This document shows, in pieces, positions 11,151-23,343 of a stretch of DNA of 64,000 nucleotides. Positions within the stretch are counted from its first letter, which is position 1. Every line of letters starts with the position of its first letter. Under the pieces are notes generated by a model. It saw only the letters and a program-made list of their open reading frames with translations. It ran no database searches and was not told the origin of the DNA. This DNA is from Boletus sp. NGJ (Eukaryota; Basidiomycota; Agaricomycetes; Boletales; Boletaceae). The position numbers were made by a program, and so were the translations under genes. Where the stretch lies: positions 456,855 to 520,854 of the forward strand of contig JAGTXK010000136.1 of NCBI GenBank assembly GCA_019096195.1, given 5' to 3'.

Positions 11151-13800
11151 GGCCTGTCAGATGGTCAATGAGTCAAAGTCAAAGCCCTCATAGACTTGGA
11201 TTGCACAGGATCATCAATCCATAAAGATTTTGTGGCTAAAAAGGGGGTACAAACCCATCTACTACCACCTGCACTTACAGTGTATAACACCAATGGCACT
11301 GTTAATGCCAGAGGCAAAATAGAAAAGTTTGTCATATCCAAACTCTAAGTCCAAGACCTAAGAAGCAGATCACCTTGCTGTAACAAATCTTGGGCCAAAT
11401 ACCATCTTTCTTGGACACAACTGGCTGAAGATGCATAATTCAGCCATTGACTGGAGATCAGGAAGAATCTTATTTCACTGTGAGAATGACCACATCACAA
11501 CCTTGATAGACAAAGAGGACAATGAACTGGATGAAGACTTTGCTCCCTCACAAGGAGACCAGCTCTTCCAATGAGACACTGATGAATACAGTACTTATGC
11601 AACATCACAATGGAGGTAGCCATCAAGGACTACACCCAGAAAAAGAAGAAAACCTTTGAGGAAGCCACCCCCAAGTACATCCACAAATTCAAAGACATAT
11701 TCACAAAAGAAAGCTTTGATGCGCTCCCCCCAAGATGCCCCTGGGATCATGCCATCAAATTACTCCCTGAAAATCATGAGGTCGATTGTAAAGTATACCC
11801 CCTGAACCCAGGAGAGCAAAAAGAACTCAACACCTTCCTTGAGGAAAATCTCAAGTTTAGATGCATGCATCTCTCCAAATCACCCTTTGCCTCAGCATTC
11901 TTCTTCATTAAGAAAATGGATGGACGCCTTCACCCCATGCAAGATTATTGCAAACTCAATGTGGTAACATGTTGCAACTGATATCCTCTCCCTCTTATTG
12001 CCAAACTTGTTGACAAGCTCAAAGCAGCTAAATACTGTATCAAGTTTAACATCCAGTGGGGATATAACAATGTGCAGATGGCAGAAGGAGATGAGTGGAA
12101 AGCTGCATTCTGGACAAACCAAGAGCTCTATCCCTTGTGATGTTCTTCAGACTCACTAACTCACCAGTCATGTTTCAAACAATGATGAACATGCTGTTTA
12201 AAGAGTTGGTAGACCAAGGCATAGTGGTGGTCTATATAGACAACATCATAATATTCACAAAGACCTTTGAAGAGCATTGAAGAGTGGTATAAGAAGTGCT
12301 ACAAATACTACATGATGCCCACCTATACCTCTGTCATGACAAATGCAACTTTAAGGTTCAAGAGACAGAATTCATTGGACTCATTGTTGCCCAAAACAAG
12401 ATAAAGATGGACCATAAGAAGGTCTCTGCTATCACAGAGTGGCCTGTCCCAACATTCAAGAAAACACTTAGAGGCTTCCTCAGATTCCTCAACTTTTACT
12501 GACATTTTGTCAAGAATTTCACCATGATCACACAACCACTTAACGCACTCATGTCAGTGAAGAAAGACTTCATCTGAATGGACAACTGTTAGAAGGCATT
12601 TGAAGACCTCAAATGCACCATCTCTGTGGCACCTGCCCTTGCCATGCCAATAGACAATGGCCCTTACCAAGTTGAAACTGATGGCTCTGGCATTGGCATT
12701 GGCACTGTCCTCTCCCAGAAACATAATGGCATTTGGCACCCCATTGCATTCATTTCTCAATCATTCAATGACACAGAAAGAAGTTATCATGCAGCTGACC
12801 TTGAGATGCTTGCCATCATTATGAATTCATACTTAACAAATGGTGACAATACCTTCTTGATGCCACCCACCCAATTGAGATTCTCACCAACCATAAAAAT
12901 CTTGAATTGTTTTGTCATCCTCAAGATCTCTCTTGCCATCAACCCTAATAGCAACAAATCATCCAGAAGTACTCCCTCATGATTACTCACTGCTCAGGCA
13001 AGACCAATCTCATCAACCCTCTGTCCCAGAGCCCAGACTTTGAAATGGGGATGGAATACAATAACACTCAACAAACACTACTCCCCAATACCTTTTTTTC
13101 ACCCCCCTTATCCTCAATTTCCATCAGTGCAGTCACCTTGAGTAACATTATCTTGAGAATTACCAAACTGCAATATAAACTGAAGATGTTCACAAAAGAG
13201 GAACTCGCAAAAGAGAACTCCCCATGGACCAAAGAAAATGACATAGTGAAGTGGAAGAAGCTTGTCTACATCCCAAACAACAAAAAATTGCACAAAGATA
13301 TCATTATTGTCAATCATGATCACCCAATCACTGGACACCCCAGTGTCAAAAGAGCATGTGATCTGATCATGAGTAAATACTACTGGCCCACTCTTTGCAA
13401 AGACATTGAAGAATACATGAAAGGATGTGACATCTGCCAAAAGGTCAAAGCCAAAACAACCTCCCTTCACATACTACTTCACCCCAATGAAATCCCAACA
13501 TTTCCTTGGAAAATTATGTCTGTTGATCTCATTGGTCCTCTCCCCCAGTCCAATAGCAAGAATGCCATCCTTGTCATCATGGATCGTTTCTCAAAGATGA
13601 TTCACCTTGCCCCAGTCATGGACACCATTACCTCACAAGGAGTCACCACCATCTTTCACAACCAGATTTTCAAGCTCCATGACATTCCATGAAAGGTGAT
13701 ATCAGACTGAGGAACACAATTCATATTCTCATTCATGCAAGATATCTATACACTCATTGACATTCAGGCCAATCCATCAACCACCTACCACCCACATGTC
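11150..13800 (+). pseudogene. Ty3/gypsy pol (gypsy-3), decayed and truncated
   Basis: Plus-strand fragments in canonical order. Aspartic protease at about 11185-11460 (GSSIHKDFVAKKG, then NTIFLGHNWLKMHNSAIDW), with the DSG box changed to DLD. Reverse transcriptase at 11610-12285 (FFIKKMDGRLHPMQDYCKLN, WGYNNVQMAEGDEWKAAFWT, VVYIDNIIIFTKTFEEH), where the catalytic YxDD has become YIDN. RNase H at 12626-12850 (QVETDGSGIGIGTVLSQ, HPIAFISQSFNDTE). Integrase at 12979-13800, with the zinc-binding part (HDHPITGHPS...CDICQK) and the core start (SVDLIGPLPQS...VIMDRFSK). The element stops in the core at STTYHPH, where copia sequence begins on the other strand. Many stops and frameshifts are present. Confidence 0.85.
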
Positions 13801-15211
13801 TCCATATAATAATGTAGGTTCATGCGGCATGAATCCAAGTTCTATATATAGATTGCATAGCCATATCACCTCTCATCCTGTATCATCCATTGATATGAAT
13901 TCAGCTTCGGCAGTTGACAAGGTTGGCACATTTTCCTTTTTGGAATGCCACATAATGGCACCTTCACTTAGGATAAAGACATTACCATTTATGGAACTAA
14001 GATCAGGGTTACTTGTGAAGCTCACATCTGCATAACTGTGAAATCCACTGATTTCTATCTTTCACACATATGTGAGACTCAGATCTTTGATTTCTTTTAT
14101 ATACCATAGTATACTCTTTGCTGCAGTTCAATGCTCCATATCTGGATTGCTATTGAAGGAGCACAGCTTATTTACCATATATGCTATATCAGGACAAGTA
14201 CTGATTGTGGCATACATCAAAGATCTGGTTAACAATGCATAATTTCCATTTTGGGTATGTGTATCATTTGTTTCCGTTCATGGTTGCAACTTCACATTTG
14301 GAACAAGCAGTGTAGATACTGGGTTCGTGTCCTGCATATTGTACTTTTTGAGTAGTTCCTCAATATACTTTGTTTGTCTTATGCAGATTGTCCCTTTTGC
14401 TCAATCTTGTGTGATTTTGAGTCTGACGAGTTTATTTGGCTCGCCTAGATTGGTGATCTCAAATAGTTCATTTAGTTCCCTTTTGAGATTACTCATATGA
14501 TTCTTATCACTCATAAATAGTAGTAGGTCATTGACCCATACTGTGATAATCTCAATTATATCTCCCTCTTGTCTTGTATAGGCACATGGATCAGAGTACA
14601 ATCGTCTGAATTGTATGGTTTTCATTTTTGTGTCGAACTCTTTTCATTCCATTCTCGACTGGACTGCTTTAGTCCATATATGGTCTTTATTAGTCGACAT
14701 AGTCATGACATGCCATCATGGTAACTGTCAGGCTGACTCATGTATATTTCCTCTTTTAGATGTCCATTTAGGTATGCTCTTTTGATATCCATTTGTTGTA
14801 TTTCCCAGTCCTCTGCTACTGCTAGTGCAAGAATGAATCATATGGTTTCTAGATGTACAGTATGTCCCTCAATGCCTTCCACATCTCAGCAGAAGTAGAA
14901 CAATCAGTGAGATTGTTCATCTGGTCATTTTTAATAGTAGTCATAATGACTTCCTGACTGTGTATATCTTTGCACTTCCAATCTTTGAGCACAGCAGGAT
15001 CCATGGGTGTGGGAACTTTGCCAGTCACAACTTCCCACACATCCTTTTTTTGGATGATGATCACTATCTGGCATTTCCACAACTTATAGTTGTCATTGGA
15101 AAGCTTCTCAATCTTCAGGAAGGATGAAGATGAGTTCAATTGATTGTTATTGCCTCCACTAGCTACCATAGGACTTTGAGTAGGAATGGAGGTAATTGAT
15201 CTGATACTCAA
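13801..15211 (-). pseudogene. Ty1/copia gag joined to RT-RNase H by internal deletion (copia-2)
   Basis: The minus strand starts with a copia gag N-terminus (14849-15211): KIEKLSNDNYKLWKCQIV, TGKVPTPMDPAVL, NDQMNNLTDCSTSAEMWKAL. Within about 30 bp it passes directly into the middle of reverse transcriptase (AVAEDWEIQQMDIK, ICRQ-like thumb, IYGLKQSSREWNEK, then VWVNDLLLFMSDK at 14401-14625) and then RNase H (MWHSKKENVPTLSTAEAEF) down to 13801. Zinc knuckle, protease and integrase are missing, so a large internal deletion joined gag to RT. The RT YVDD box reads VND. Frames are broken by stops. The far 3' end and 3' LTR are not present. Confidence 0.75.
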
Positions 15212-15408
15212 CTAATTTCCAGAATTGGAAGTGGTGGCATTTGTGGCAGATGCCACATTGGTAGCGGGTGGCTGTGGTTGTGATGTAGATAGTGGACCTT
15301 GCATAGCCCATGGCATGGTCGGGGACTGGTCTGATTGGATGTGATGGTGTGACATGTCTTGCCATGTATGGTGGGATAAGCAAAGGGTTCAGATAGGCCT
15401 AGAGCATG

Positions 15409-15420
15409 GGGCTCATAACC
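15409..15420 (-). other. Copia-2 primer-binding site
   Basis: On the minus strand GGTTATGAGCCC directly follows the LTR end. It matches the complement of the initiator-Met tRNA anticodon arm, as in half-tRNA priming by copia elements. The same 12 bases follow the 5' LTR of the copia element at 56330. Confidence 0.6.
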
Positions 15421-16198
15421 TGTAGTAGTAGCAGTAGATACAAATAGGATAAGATGATTCCCACAATTAGAACTGAGTTCGCACAAATGGGATGTGAAGG
15501 AATGAAGGGCGTAGAATTATTATTAGTCCCCTCTGGTAGCCTTCATACTTATATTGGTGTATTCTATTGATTTTCTAAGCTATTTACTTGTCTCCAATAT
15601 GAGAGGACATGCCCTTGATATTCTGGTATTGTGCCCCTTACCATCATACTATATGCTTGGCTGGATGTAGCTTGTACCCCATATTTGGTGTATAGCTTAC
15701 TTAAGCTCAACATCTCTAATGACATTCACATTTAGCCCCTATTTATTACCTCTATGATCAATCCCACCAAACACTCAAGTTCTTGCATAAAGCTAGACCC
15801 CAAAATCTCATGGCATCCTTATGGCATTCCCTTTGACTCATTCATGATCTAGATCACCTTATGTCTATCTCCTGGATCACACATATTAGTCTAGATCACC
15901 TCATGCTTGTCACATGCCCCTATCTATCACTCATTCATCTCATGTACTCTTTATGCCTATTGCTTCACCAATTGAGCATGTAGCATAGCATATTGTTAGA
16001 TCTAGTATATACATGTGTAAATCCTAGGTAGTATTTAAAGGCCCAAGTCACCACCAGAGGACCTTAGTCTTGTTCTATTGGTCTTTCCCATTTATACCAG
16101 TGGACTAGGAGCTACTTGATTCATTCTATTTGCCTATTGATAATATCAAGCCTATTGGTAAGGTGTGGTCATTTCAGGTGTTACCCTGTATGTCAACA
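15421..16198 (-). repeat. 5' LTR of copia-2
   Basis: A 778-bp segment ends, on the minus strand, in ACTACTACA immediately before the primer-binding site. Its start is placed at TGTTGACATACAGGG (16198). It precedes the copia gag on the same strand. The start is chosen by the TG...CA rule only; no second LTR is visible for comparison. Confidence 0.5.
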
Positions 16199-16779
16199 CA
16201 TATCTCTTCTCCCAATCCTTTGAAAATTCCCATCTGATATAGAGGACAAAATGGACTCAAGGGCCAGAATGGATAATGCTACTCAAAAAGTAGCCAAGTT
16301 TGTTGGATGGCTTGGGTGGCAAGGAGCTCGGCATGGTGGCTGGCTGAACTATTGGAGATCAAAAGGCATCATGGTATGGAGGTGGGTGCACATTGCTCTT
16401 ATTACCATGTCCTTCATAGAGTTGCAATACTCAAAAGAGAATTAATTTGTCACAACTTCACTCTTATTCACATTCTTCTATTATATCTTTGTTGGATCTC
16501 ATTACCTTTACCAATCCTCTCTGACATGACCCAACAAAATACCACACATCCATTCTATCCGGGCATGCATGGGTGATGGAACTTGTTATAGGCCATTCAG
16601 GTCAATTCTGGTGTGAATTGGGTGTGAGCAAAAATGAACTTTTGGTACTTGTTGCTGAATTCCATGAGCTCAGCCATTAAGACAGTTGAAGGGTCACACT
16701 CAAAGAGCAAGTTGTGATATTCCTTTACATGACTGTAACAGGCCTCACAGTGAGGCATACTGGTGAATATTTTCAGCAT
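16199..16779. other. No clear gene
   Basis: Contains short frames on both strands, including 16251-16445 plus and 16597-16779 minus. None is recognisable. Part may be the decayed N-terminus or second gene of the Harbinger element that follows. Confidence 0.3.
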
Positions 16780-17640
16780 TCAAGCAGCATGATCTCACAG
16801 TTTGTACCATAGTAGTGCTTTTGAGTCACTTGTAATGATTTTAAATCAGATACTTCAAGAAAACTTTCAATATCCTTGCCAGCCCACCATTCTATACAAA
16901 GTACTTGACAATTCTAACTGGCAAAACCAGTCCATCAATGATTTACCACAATCTAAAGTTTTTTTTTTTCCATATTTTCAGGATGCAATTGAAGTGATCA
17001 ATGGTAGCCATATTCCTGCCTGTCCACCTTTATCCCTTCATTTGGTTTACTGGAGCTGCATAGGATTTCTCTCACAGAATGCACTTTCATCTGTGATTTC
17101 AATTTGAATTTCATGTATATTCTGACAAGCTAGAAAGGCTCTGCTACAAATGCTCACGTGTTCAAAGACACTATCACAAGTGACCTATGGATTCTACAGG
17201 GAAAATATTTACTTGCCCATGCAGGCTACTCACAGCAAGAAAACCTACTCATTCCATATCAAGGGGTGTGGTATCATTTTGTGGAGTGGGGCCATGCTGG
17301 CATATGGTAAGTATTGTACATTTTAAGATGAATTTGATTCTAATTCCACTTTTTAACCCTTTAAACCATGAAGAACTTTTTAATTTATGCCACACCTCAG
17401 CCCAGAATGTTATCAAACATGCTTTTGAAATTCTTAAACAACACTTTCATATTCTTTATCTTTCCACTGAATTCCCAATCAATATACAATCCAAATTACA
17501 TGCTGCACTATGTGCCCTATGCAATTTTACCTACACATTCTTGGGCACACCAGGCAATGATGGTGATGATGATAAGTCAGATATTGATGATAGCGAGGAA
17601 CCAAACAATGACAAGTGAGAATCTGCTTATCAGTAATATC
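16780..17640 (+). pseudogene. PIF/Harbinger transposase, decayed
   Basis: Plus-strand fragments follow the order of a PIF/Harbinger DDE_4 transposase. First come ILQENFQYP and FPYFQDAIEVINGSHIPACP, matching the usual first catalytic Asp block (YFKDAIGAIDGTHI). Then CDFNLNFMYIL and KGSATNAHVFKDTI, the GKYLLAHAGY block where the second catalytic Asp is replaced by His, and the GVWYHFVEWGHAG region. Last is ELFNLCHTSAQNVIKHAFEI followed by LKQHFHIL and AALCALCNF (to about 17530), the third catalytic block. An acidic tail follows. Stops, two frameshifts and a T-run at 16961-16969 show it is inactive. Confidence 0.75.
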
Positions 17641-18274
17641 TGGTGATCTCAGACAATCTCACTATAAAACAAATCTGCAACAACATCACATATGTAATGT
17701 GGGATGACTATCAGAGAATTTTGTAGGACTATATGATGGATGATGTGATGCTAGGCTTGGATGAGTTAGAATGGTATTCAGACAATTAGTAGTACAGTAT
17801 GATCATACTGTTTTGAACCAGTATTCAACTTGGAAACATGTTTCATTTGTCATGGAAAAGAAATGGTGGATGCAGTGGAAGAACAAATGACTGTGACTAG
17901 TACTACCATAGTACACTAACATGACTACAAAATATTGCCTGGTGGCTCACTGGCACTGGCTTCTAGGGTTGCTATAGTACTACAAAGCTTCTGATACAGT
18001 TTCTGAATGTATATGACATGTTCTTTTTTGTGAAGTGATAGAAATACAAATGCCTTACTTTCAATTGTTTGCAAAATATTCTCCCAGATCAACAATAGTG
18101 TCTGATTAAAGCCCAGGGATATGGTACAGCTGTTGCATAGCATCAGCAACAATAGTTAACTTGTCACAAAAATGAGTAGCAATGGTACAGTATCTTGAAG
18201 CATCCAGATTGAGTTATAGTATTCATGCTATTGATAGCAACAATGTTCATCTGCTTGTCATCTTTTGTGGCTGC
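17641..18274. other. No clear gene
   Basis: AT-rich. A 75-codon minus-strand frame at 17925-18152 is not recognised. It could belong to the Harbinger element's second gene, but nothing supports that directly. Confidence 0.3.
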
Positions 18275-18550
18275 AAGCTATGCTTCATTATCTGTCTACA
18301 TCACACCTTGTAGCTGTCTCTAATCCAGTGTCTGTCCCACTTAGAAGCACTGCTCTGGCTAGACACCATCTCAGTTCTAATACTATTACTCAATCTACAT
18401 CACGAACTCCATTACTAATACTGTCACTCTAGCCATATATAAACCTCCAATACAACACTTGTATAATCAGTTCAAATATCAACTTTGAATACTACTTTTG
18501 TCCTCTATCTGAGTCTTGACAACTTACTCCAACCTTTGCTCAACTTGACA
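18275..18550 (+). repeat. Gypsy-1 5' LTR, truncated
   Basis: Matches the 3' part of the complete LTR at 32094-32472 (reverse strand), sharing GCAGTGCTCTTAAG-like blocks, a CATATATAAACCT promoter box and the terminal CTCAACTTGACA. About 100 bp of the LTR 5' end is missing; upstream sequence is unrelated. Confidence 0.7.
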
Positions 18551-18608
18551 TTCAACCATGTTGAGTCCTAAGCCTCTGAACCTCCAACATCCTCAAAATT
18601 CAGGACAA

Positions 18609-20060
18609 TGGACTCAAGCAAGGGCACATCACATAAGGTGAAGTCAAGTCCTGACACCACCACCACTTAACTCTAGTCCTTCAGAGTTACATCAAAGTTG
18701 TCCATTTTTAACAGTATATTCAAACTCTCACCTACAAATGAGTCTCCATATGGCTACATGCACCACCAGATCACAGACTCACACCTTAGGTGCAAACCCC
18801 TCCACATCCCTATGTTACAACCCATTGAGTGCATTCAGCAGCAGTTGATGAGGTTCAGAACTCATCAATCAATTTCAAAGCTTCTGCTTGACAAACTCCC
18901 ACCTCTACTTCACAGTCACAACTGCTCCTGGACTCCCCTATTCCAAGAGTGCACATTGTTGAGCTCCCAACCAACAATGACCTCACCACCTCCCCACTTT
19001 CCAGCCAGCATTCTAGTAGAAGAGTGCCTGCTACCTTTCCAAACAATAGTGACATCCCCTTCAACTCCAACAATGAGCACATTCTACAAGACACCCTTGC
19101 ACTGCTTGCCAATGCCATCACAGGCCTTGCATGCTCCATACATCATCCCTTCAACCACACTCCACACACTAAAGTCTGGGAACCAGACCAGTTTGATGAA
19201 ACTGAATCCCACAAACTCCAGGTCTACCTGGTCTAATGCAAGTTGAACTTCCAAGACCACCCAAAGGCTTTTAGAATGAACCATGCCAAAGTCACTTTTG
19301 TGCAGTCCTACCTTAAGAATATGGCTCTGGAATGGTTCAAGCCAGACCTTCTCTGGATAAAAGATCCTACATTCTGTTCTCTCTGGATGAATGACTTCAA
19401 AGAGTTCATCCTAGAACTCCAAACCAACTACAGTTTGGACAACCCTGTCAGAGATGCAGAGCACTAGCTCAACCACTTGTTGATGAAGGAAACTCAACAC
19501 ATCAACAAGTATGTGGTCAAGTTCAACTGGATCACTTTGCAAGTTCATGATTATGGAGAAGGTGCCCTCCAGCACCACTTCTATAATGGTCTGCCAGATC
19601 GTATCAAGGATGAAATCTCTTGTGTTGGCAAACCTCCAACACTCTTCAAACTTCAAAGCCTTACACAGGCTATCAATGTGCACTATTGGGAGCACAAGTC
19701 TAAAGTCAGCAGGCAGATGAAAGCATTGACCTCATCCTCAGTCCCCAAAACATCCACTTCCACTGCAACATCCTCTCTGTACCCCTTCAGTAGCACTAAG
19801 GACTCCAATGAGTCCAAAAGCAAAGGGACTACCACCTCTGCTCATCCAAAGCTAGACTTGTCATCCAAACTAGGGAAAGACAGCAAGCTCACTTTTGAGG
19901 AAAGAAAGTGCAGGTTTGACGACAAGCTCTGTATATTCTGAGGCCAAGCCAGTCACATGGCAAAGGACTGTTCAAAATCGATCTCCAGCATGTCCAAGGG
20001 TCACACCACAATTACCACTCTAGAAACCAAACCGGAGGTCTCCACTGCAGAGGCAAAAAA
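18609..20060 (+). pseudogene. Gypsy-1 gag
   Basis: Starts at MDSSKGTSHKVKSSPDTTTT (18609) and continues, with breaks, through a Ser/Pro-rich region to the capsid part: ALLANAITGLACS, KVWEPDQFDETESHKLQVYL (18949-19236), FVQSYLKNMALEWFKPDLLW, WMNDFKEFILELQTNY and FYNGLPDRIKDEIS (19477-19941). The C-terminal CCHC zinc knuckle is near 19926-19972 (KLCIF.GQASHMAKDC), where the second Cys codon has become a TGA stop. In life gag would package the element RNA. Here it is split into at least four frames. Confidence 0.8.
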
Positions 20061-21221
20061 TAATCTGTGACCTCCATGACTTTGCACAAACTGGAGGTTG
20101 TGTTGGATCCACTTGTGTAGCTAAGGAGATCCACCTCAACATGTCCACTCTTTCCAACCCCAAATCCCTCATGCCCTCTGTCTTTTTAGTCTCCTACACA
20201 ATTCTGCCCTTTTCCATGCTTGTAGACTCAGGCTTCTCCAATTGTTTCATAGATACAGCCTTTGTTAATAAAAATGAACTTTCAACCTATCTCATTCCTC
20301 TGCTCCAGCTCTGTCTCTTTGATGGAACTACCAACAGTACAATCACTCAAGCCACCAACCTCTCAGTCCATTTCAAAACCAGTGACATCACTCTGATGAT
20401 TTTCTATATTACTTTGCTGGACTTTACTTGTTCCATTGTTCTAGGATACAACTGGCTCACCTGCCACAATCTGTGGATTGATTGAATTACAAGCAGTATC
20501 ATGTTCCATTCATCTGAGCAGCAAGTGCCAGCAACTCTGAGCTCTCCTCTGCAGCTTCCAGAATCCTCTTCTCTGGTTAATACCACATCTAATCCACATT
20601 TTCTCCAACCACAAAGCTCCACCCATCACACTCATTAATGCCCCAGCATTCGCACTAGCCTATTGCCTTGAAGGCTTAGTACAATTCAGCTTGCAACCCC
20701 ATTCCCAGGAGAGTGATCTCTGCTCCACTTCCATCACTCCCCCAGAACCAGTTGACCTCTCTGGTGTTCCTCTGGAATACCATGATTTCTCCAATTTCTT
20801 CAGCAAGAGCAAAGCCTCCCAGCTTGCTCCACATCAATAACATGACCTGAAAACTGACCTGAAGGAAGGAGCCTCTCCCCCCTTGGAAACTATCTACTCT
20901 CTTTCCACCTCTAAACTTGGCTCTTTCCATACCTTCCTCAATGAATATCTCTTCCTCCACCCACACCACTCTAGTCCTTTTCATCCGCAAAGAGGATGGT
21001 TCACCCTGCCTTTGTGTCGACTTCTGAGGATTTAACAAGATCACAAAGAAAGACTGCTACCCACCCCCCTGCATCTCTAACCTCCTAGATGCTCCAAGTC
21101 ATGTGAAGATATACACCAAGATTGATCTCTGGCATGCCTACCATCTGGTCCACATTGCCGATAGAGACAAATGGAAAACATCTTTCCAAACATGCTATGG
21201 CTCATATGAGTGGCTGGTAAT

Positions 21222-22195
21222 TGAAAGGAACAAGTAACAAACAGAGGATGAAACCTAGACCTGATATCTCAAGCATTTCCTCGAAGGCAATTTCAAGACT
21301 AAGCAAAACATGGTACCCTACCAGCTACTTATATACTACTAATAGTGGTGCACGGACTGTGCTGTGCTGTGATGTCGTGGGTACTGGGTATGGTGTCACA
21401 GGAACAAGAAAGTGTTAGTGTTCAATGGCGAAAGTATCTAGGGGAGGAATGAGATGTGTGTGGTATGCACATATGAGTAAAATGTAGTCCATGGCACTCT
21501 AGGCATGGCTACGTTGTGATATACTGGGAGGAACTAATAGATAAGGGTATGAGGTGAAATGAAAGGGGAAATCTAGGTGTAGGGCTTCTGGAGGGTTTCG
21601 GGGGTGGTTCCGGTCAGAATGCTTGGAATAGTTGGAATGCTCAGGATGGTTGGAGCATTCAGAATATGTATCCTGATAAATAACTTGTTGATCTAGCATT
21701 GCTTGATCAGTACTTGGGGCGGCATGTAGGTGATCTACGGTGTGAGCTGAGGATCTGGGATCGAGCGGAGGAGTTGAGGATCTGGAGGTGAACTCCTGAT
21801 TAGTACTTGTGTAGTGTACTGAGCACTGTGTCAGGTATGGTCTACGGGTCTTGTGTGGATACCAAGCACTGCTTCAGGTATGCCCATGGAGTGTTGTAGT
21901 TTAGAGGCATGCGGGCCTATGCTTGTGGCGATGAATGCTGGGGTTAGCCATGAGGCTACTTGGCATTGTAGGTGTAACGGGTATGACGAGGGTACTGCCA
22001 GTGAAGGCATACATGGGTATAGTTGATGGTGTGGTGTATCGTATGAGGAAGGATATGATGAATGGCTACTGTAGGTATATGTGAGGTGAAGTGAGGATGG
22101 AGTTTGGTGAACAGTAGGCAAATGTATCGTCTGTAGGTAGTGCGAGAGCATAGAGGGGTGCTAATAGATAATGGATATCAACAGTGATCGTTTCA
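21222..22195 (+). repeat. Solo LTR nested in gypsy-1 RT
   Basis: A 974-bp non-coding segment begins TGAAAGGAAC and ends ATCGTTTCA, and is flanked by a perfect 5-bp duplication GTAAT (21217-21221 and 22196-22200). TG...CA ends plus a 5-bp duplication identify a solo LTR left by recombination between two LTRs. A related copy lies in reverse at 54953-55937 with its own duplication. It carries a CTACTTATATACTACTAATA promoter-like stretch near 21330 and keeps more CpG than the host gypsy, so it looks younger. Confidence 0.88.
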
Positions 22196-23343
22196 GTAAT
22201 GCCATTCGGCCTGACCAATGCCCCTATGGCTTTCCAACAGTTTGTCAACACCATCTTTGCAGATCTTCAAGATGTTAGTGTTATCATCTACTTGGACAAC
22301 ATCCTGGTCTTCTCCATGGATAAAACTACTCACACAGAACATCTCCAGAAAGTCCTCTGGCAACTTCACAAATATGGCCTTTACACAAAACCCAAGAAAT
22401 GCAAATGGTCCACAGACACTACCAAGTACCTCAGCTACATCATCACACCCTCCAGACTTACTATGTCTCTGGACAAAGTCAAAGCTATGCAGGACTGGTC
22501 AGAACCTCATAAAGTCAAGAACATCCAATCCTTCCTTGACTTCACCAACTTCTACCAGTGTTTTATTTCCAACTACTCTGACATTGTTATTCCGCTAACC
22601 CAGTTGACTCACAAAGGGACCCTCTGCTTACTAAAGGAAGCCTTTACCACCACTCCTATCCTTACCCATTAGACTTCTAATACTCTGATGATTATAAAAA
22701 CCAATGCCTTCAACTATGCTATCGCTGGGATTCTCTCCATCCATTGTCTGGATAAAGACCTCTGGCCCATCGCTTTCTTTTCATGGATGCTCACTGCTCT
22801 GGAGCTCAACTATAACATCCATGATAAGGAACTCCTTGCCATTCACAAGTTTTCCCAGGCTTGGTATCACTACCTTGAAGGCTCTAGCACTCTGATTGAC
22901 ATCATCACCAATCATCAGAATCTAGAGTACTTCACAATGTTGAAACTCCTGACCCACCAGCAAGCCTGGTGGTTGAAGTTCCTCTCCCAATTCCACATAA
23001 TCATCTGCTTTCACTCTGGACACCTTGGCACAAAACCTGATGCCCTTATTAGATGCTGGGACATCCATCCCAAAGAGGGGGATAAAGACTATGCTCGCAT
23101 CAACCTGCACAATTTCTGCTCTATCTTTACCCAGGAACAGCTCACTTCTTCCCTCCATGCTACCTATCTTGCAGCTCCAGTACTTCAAGCTGGCACTTTT
23201 TTCGATATAGAGCAACTTCATAGCAACATTCTATCTGCACTCCCCTCCAACCCACTTGCCAAACTACATATGTTCTCCCCTGATCCGGACTCATGCTGGG
23301 CTATTGACGAAGATGGTTTCCTTCATGTCAACAAATGCATCTA

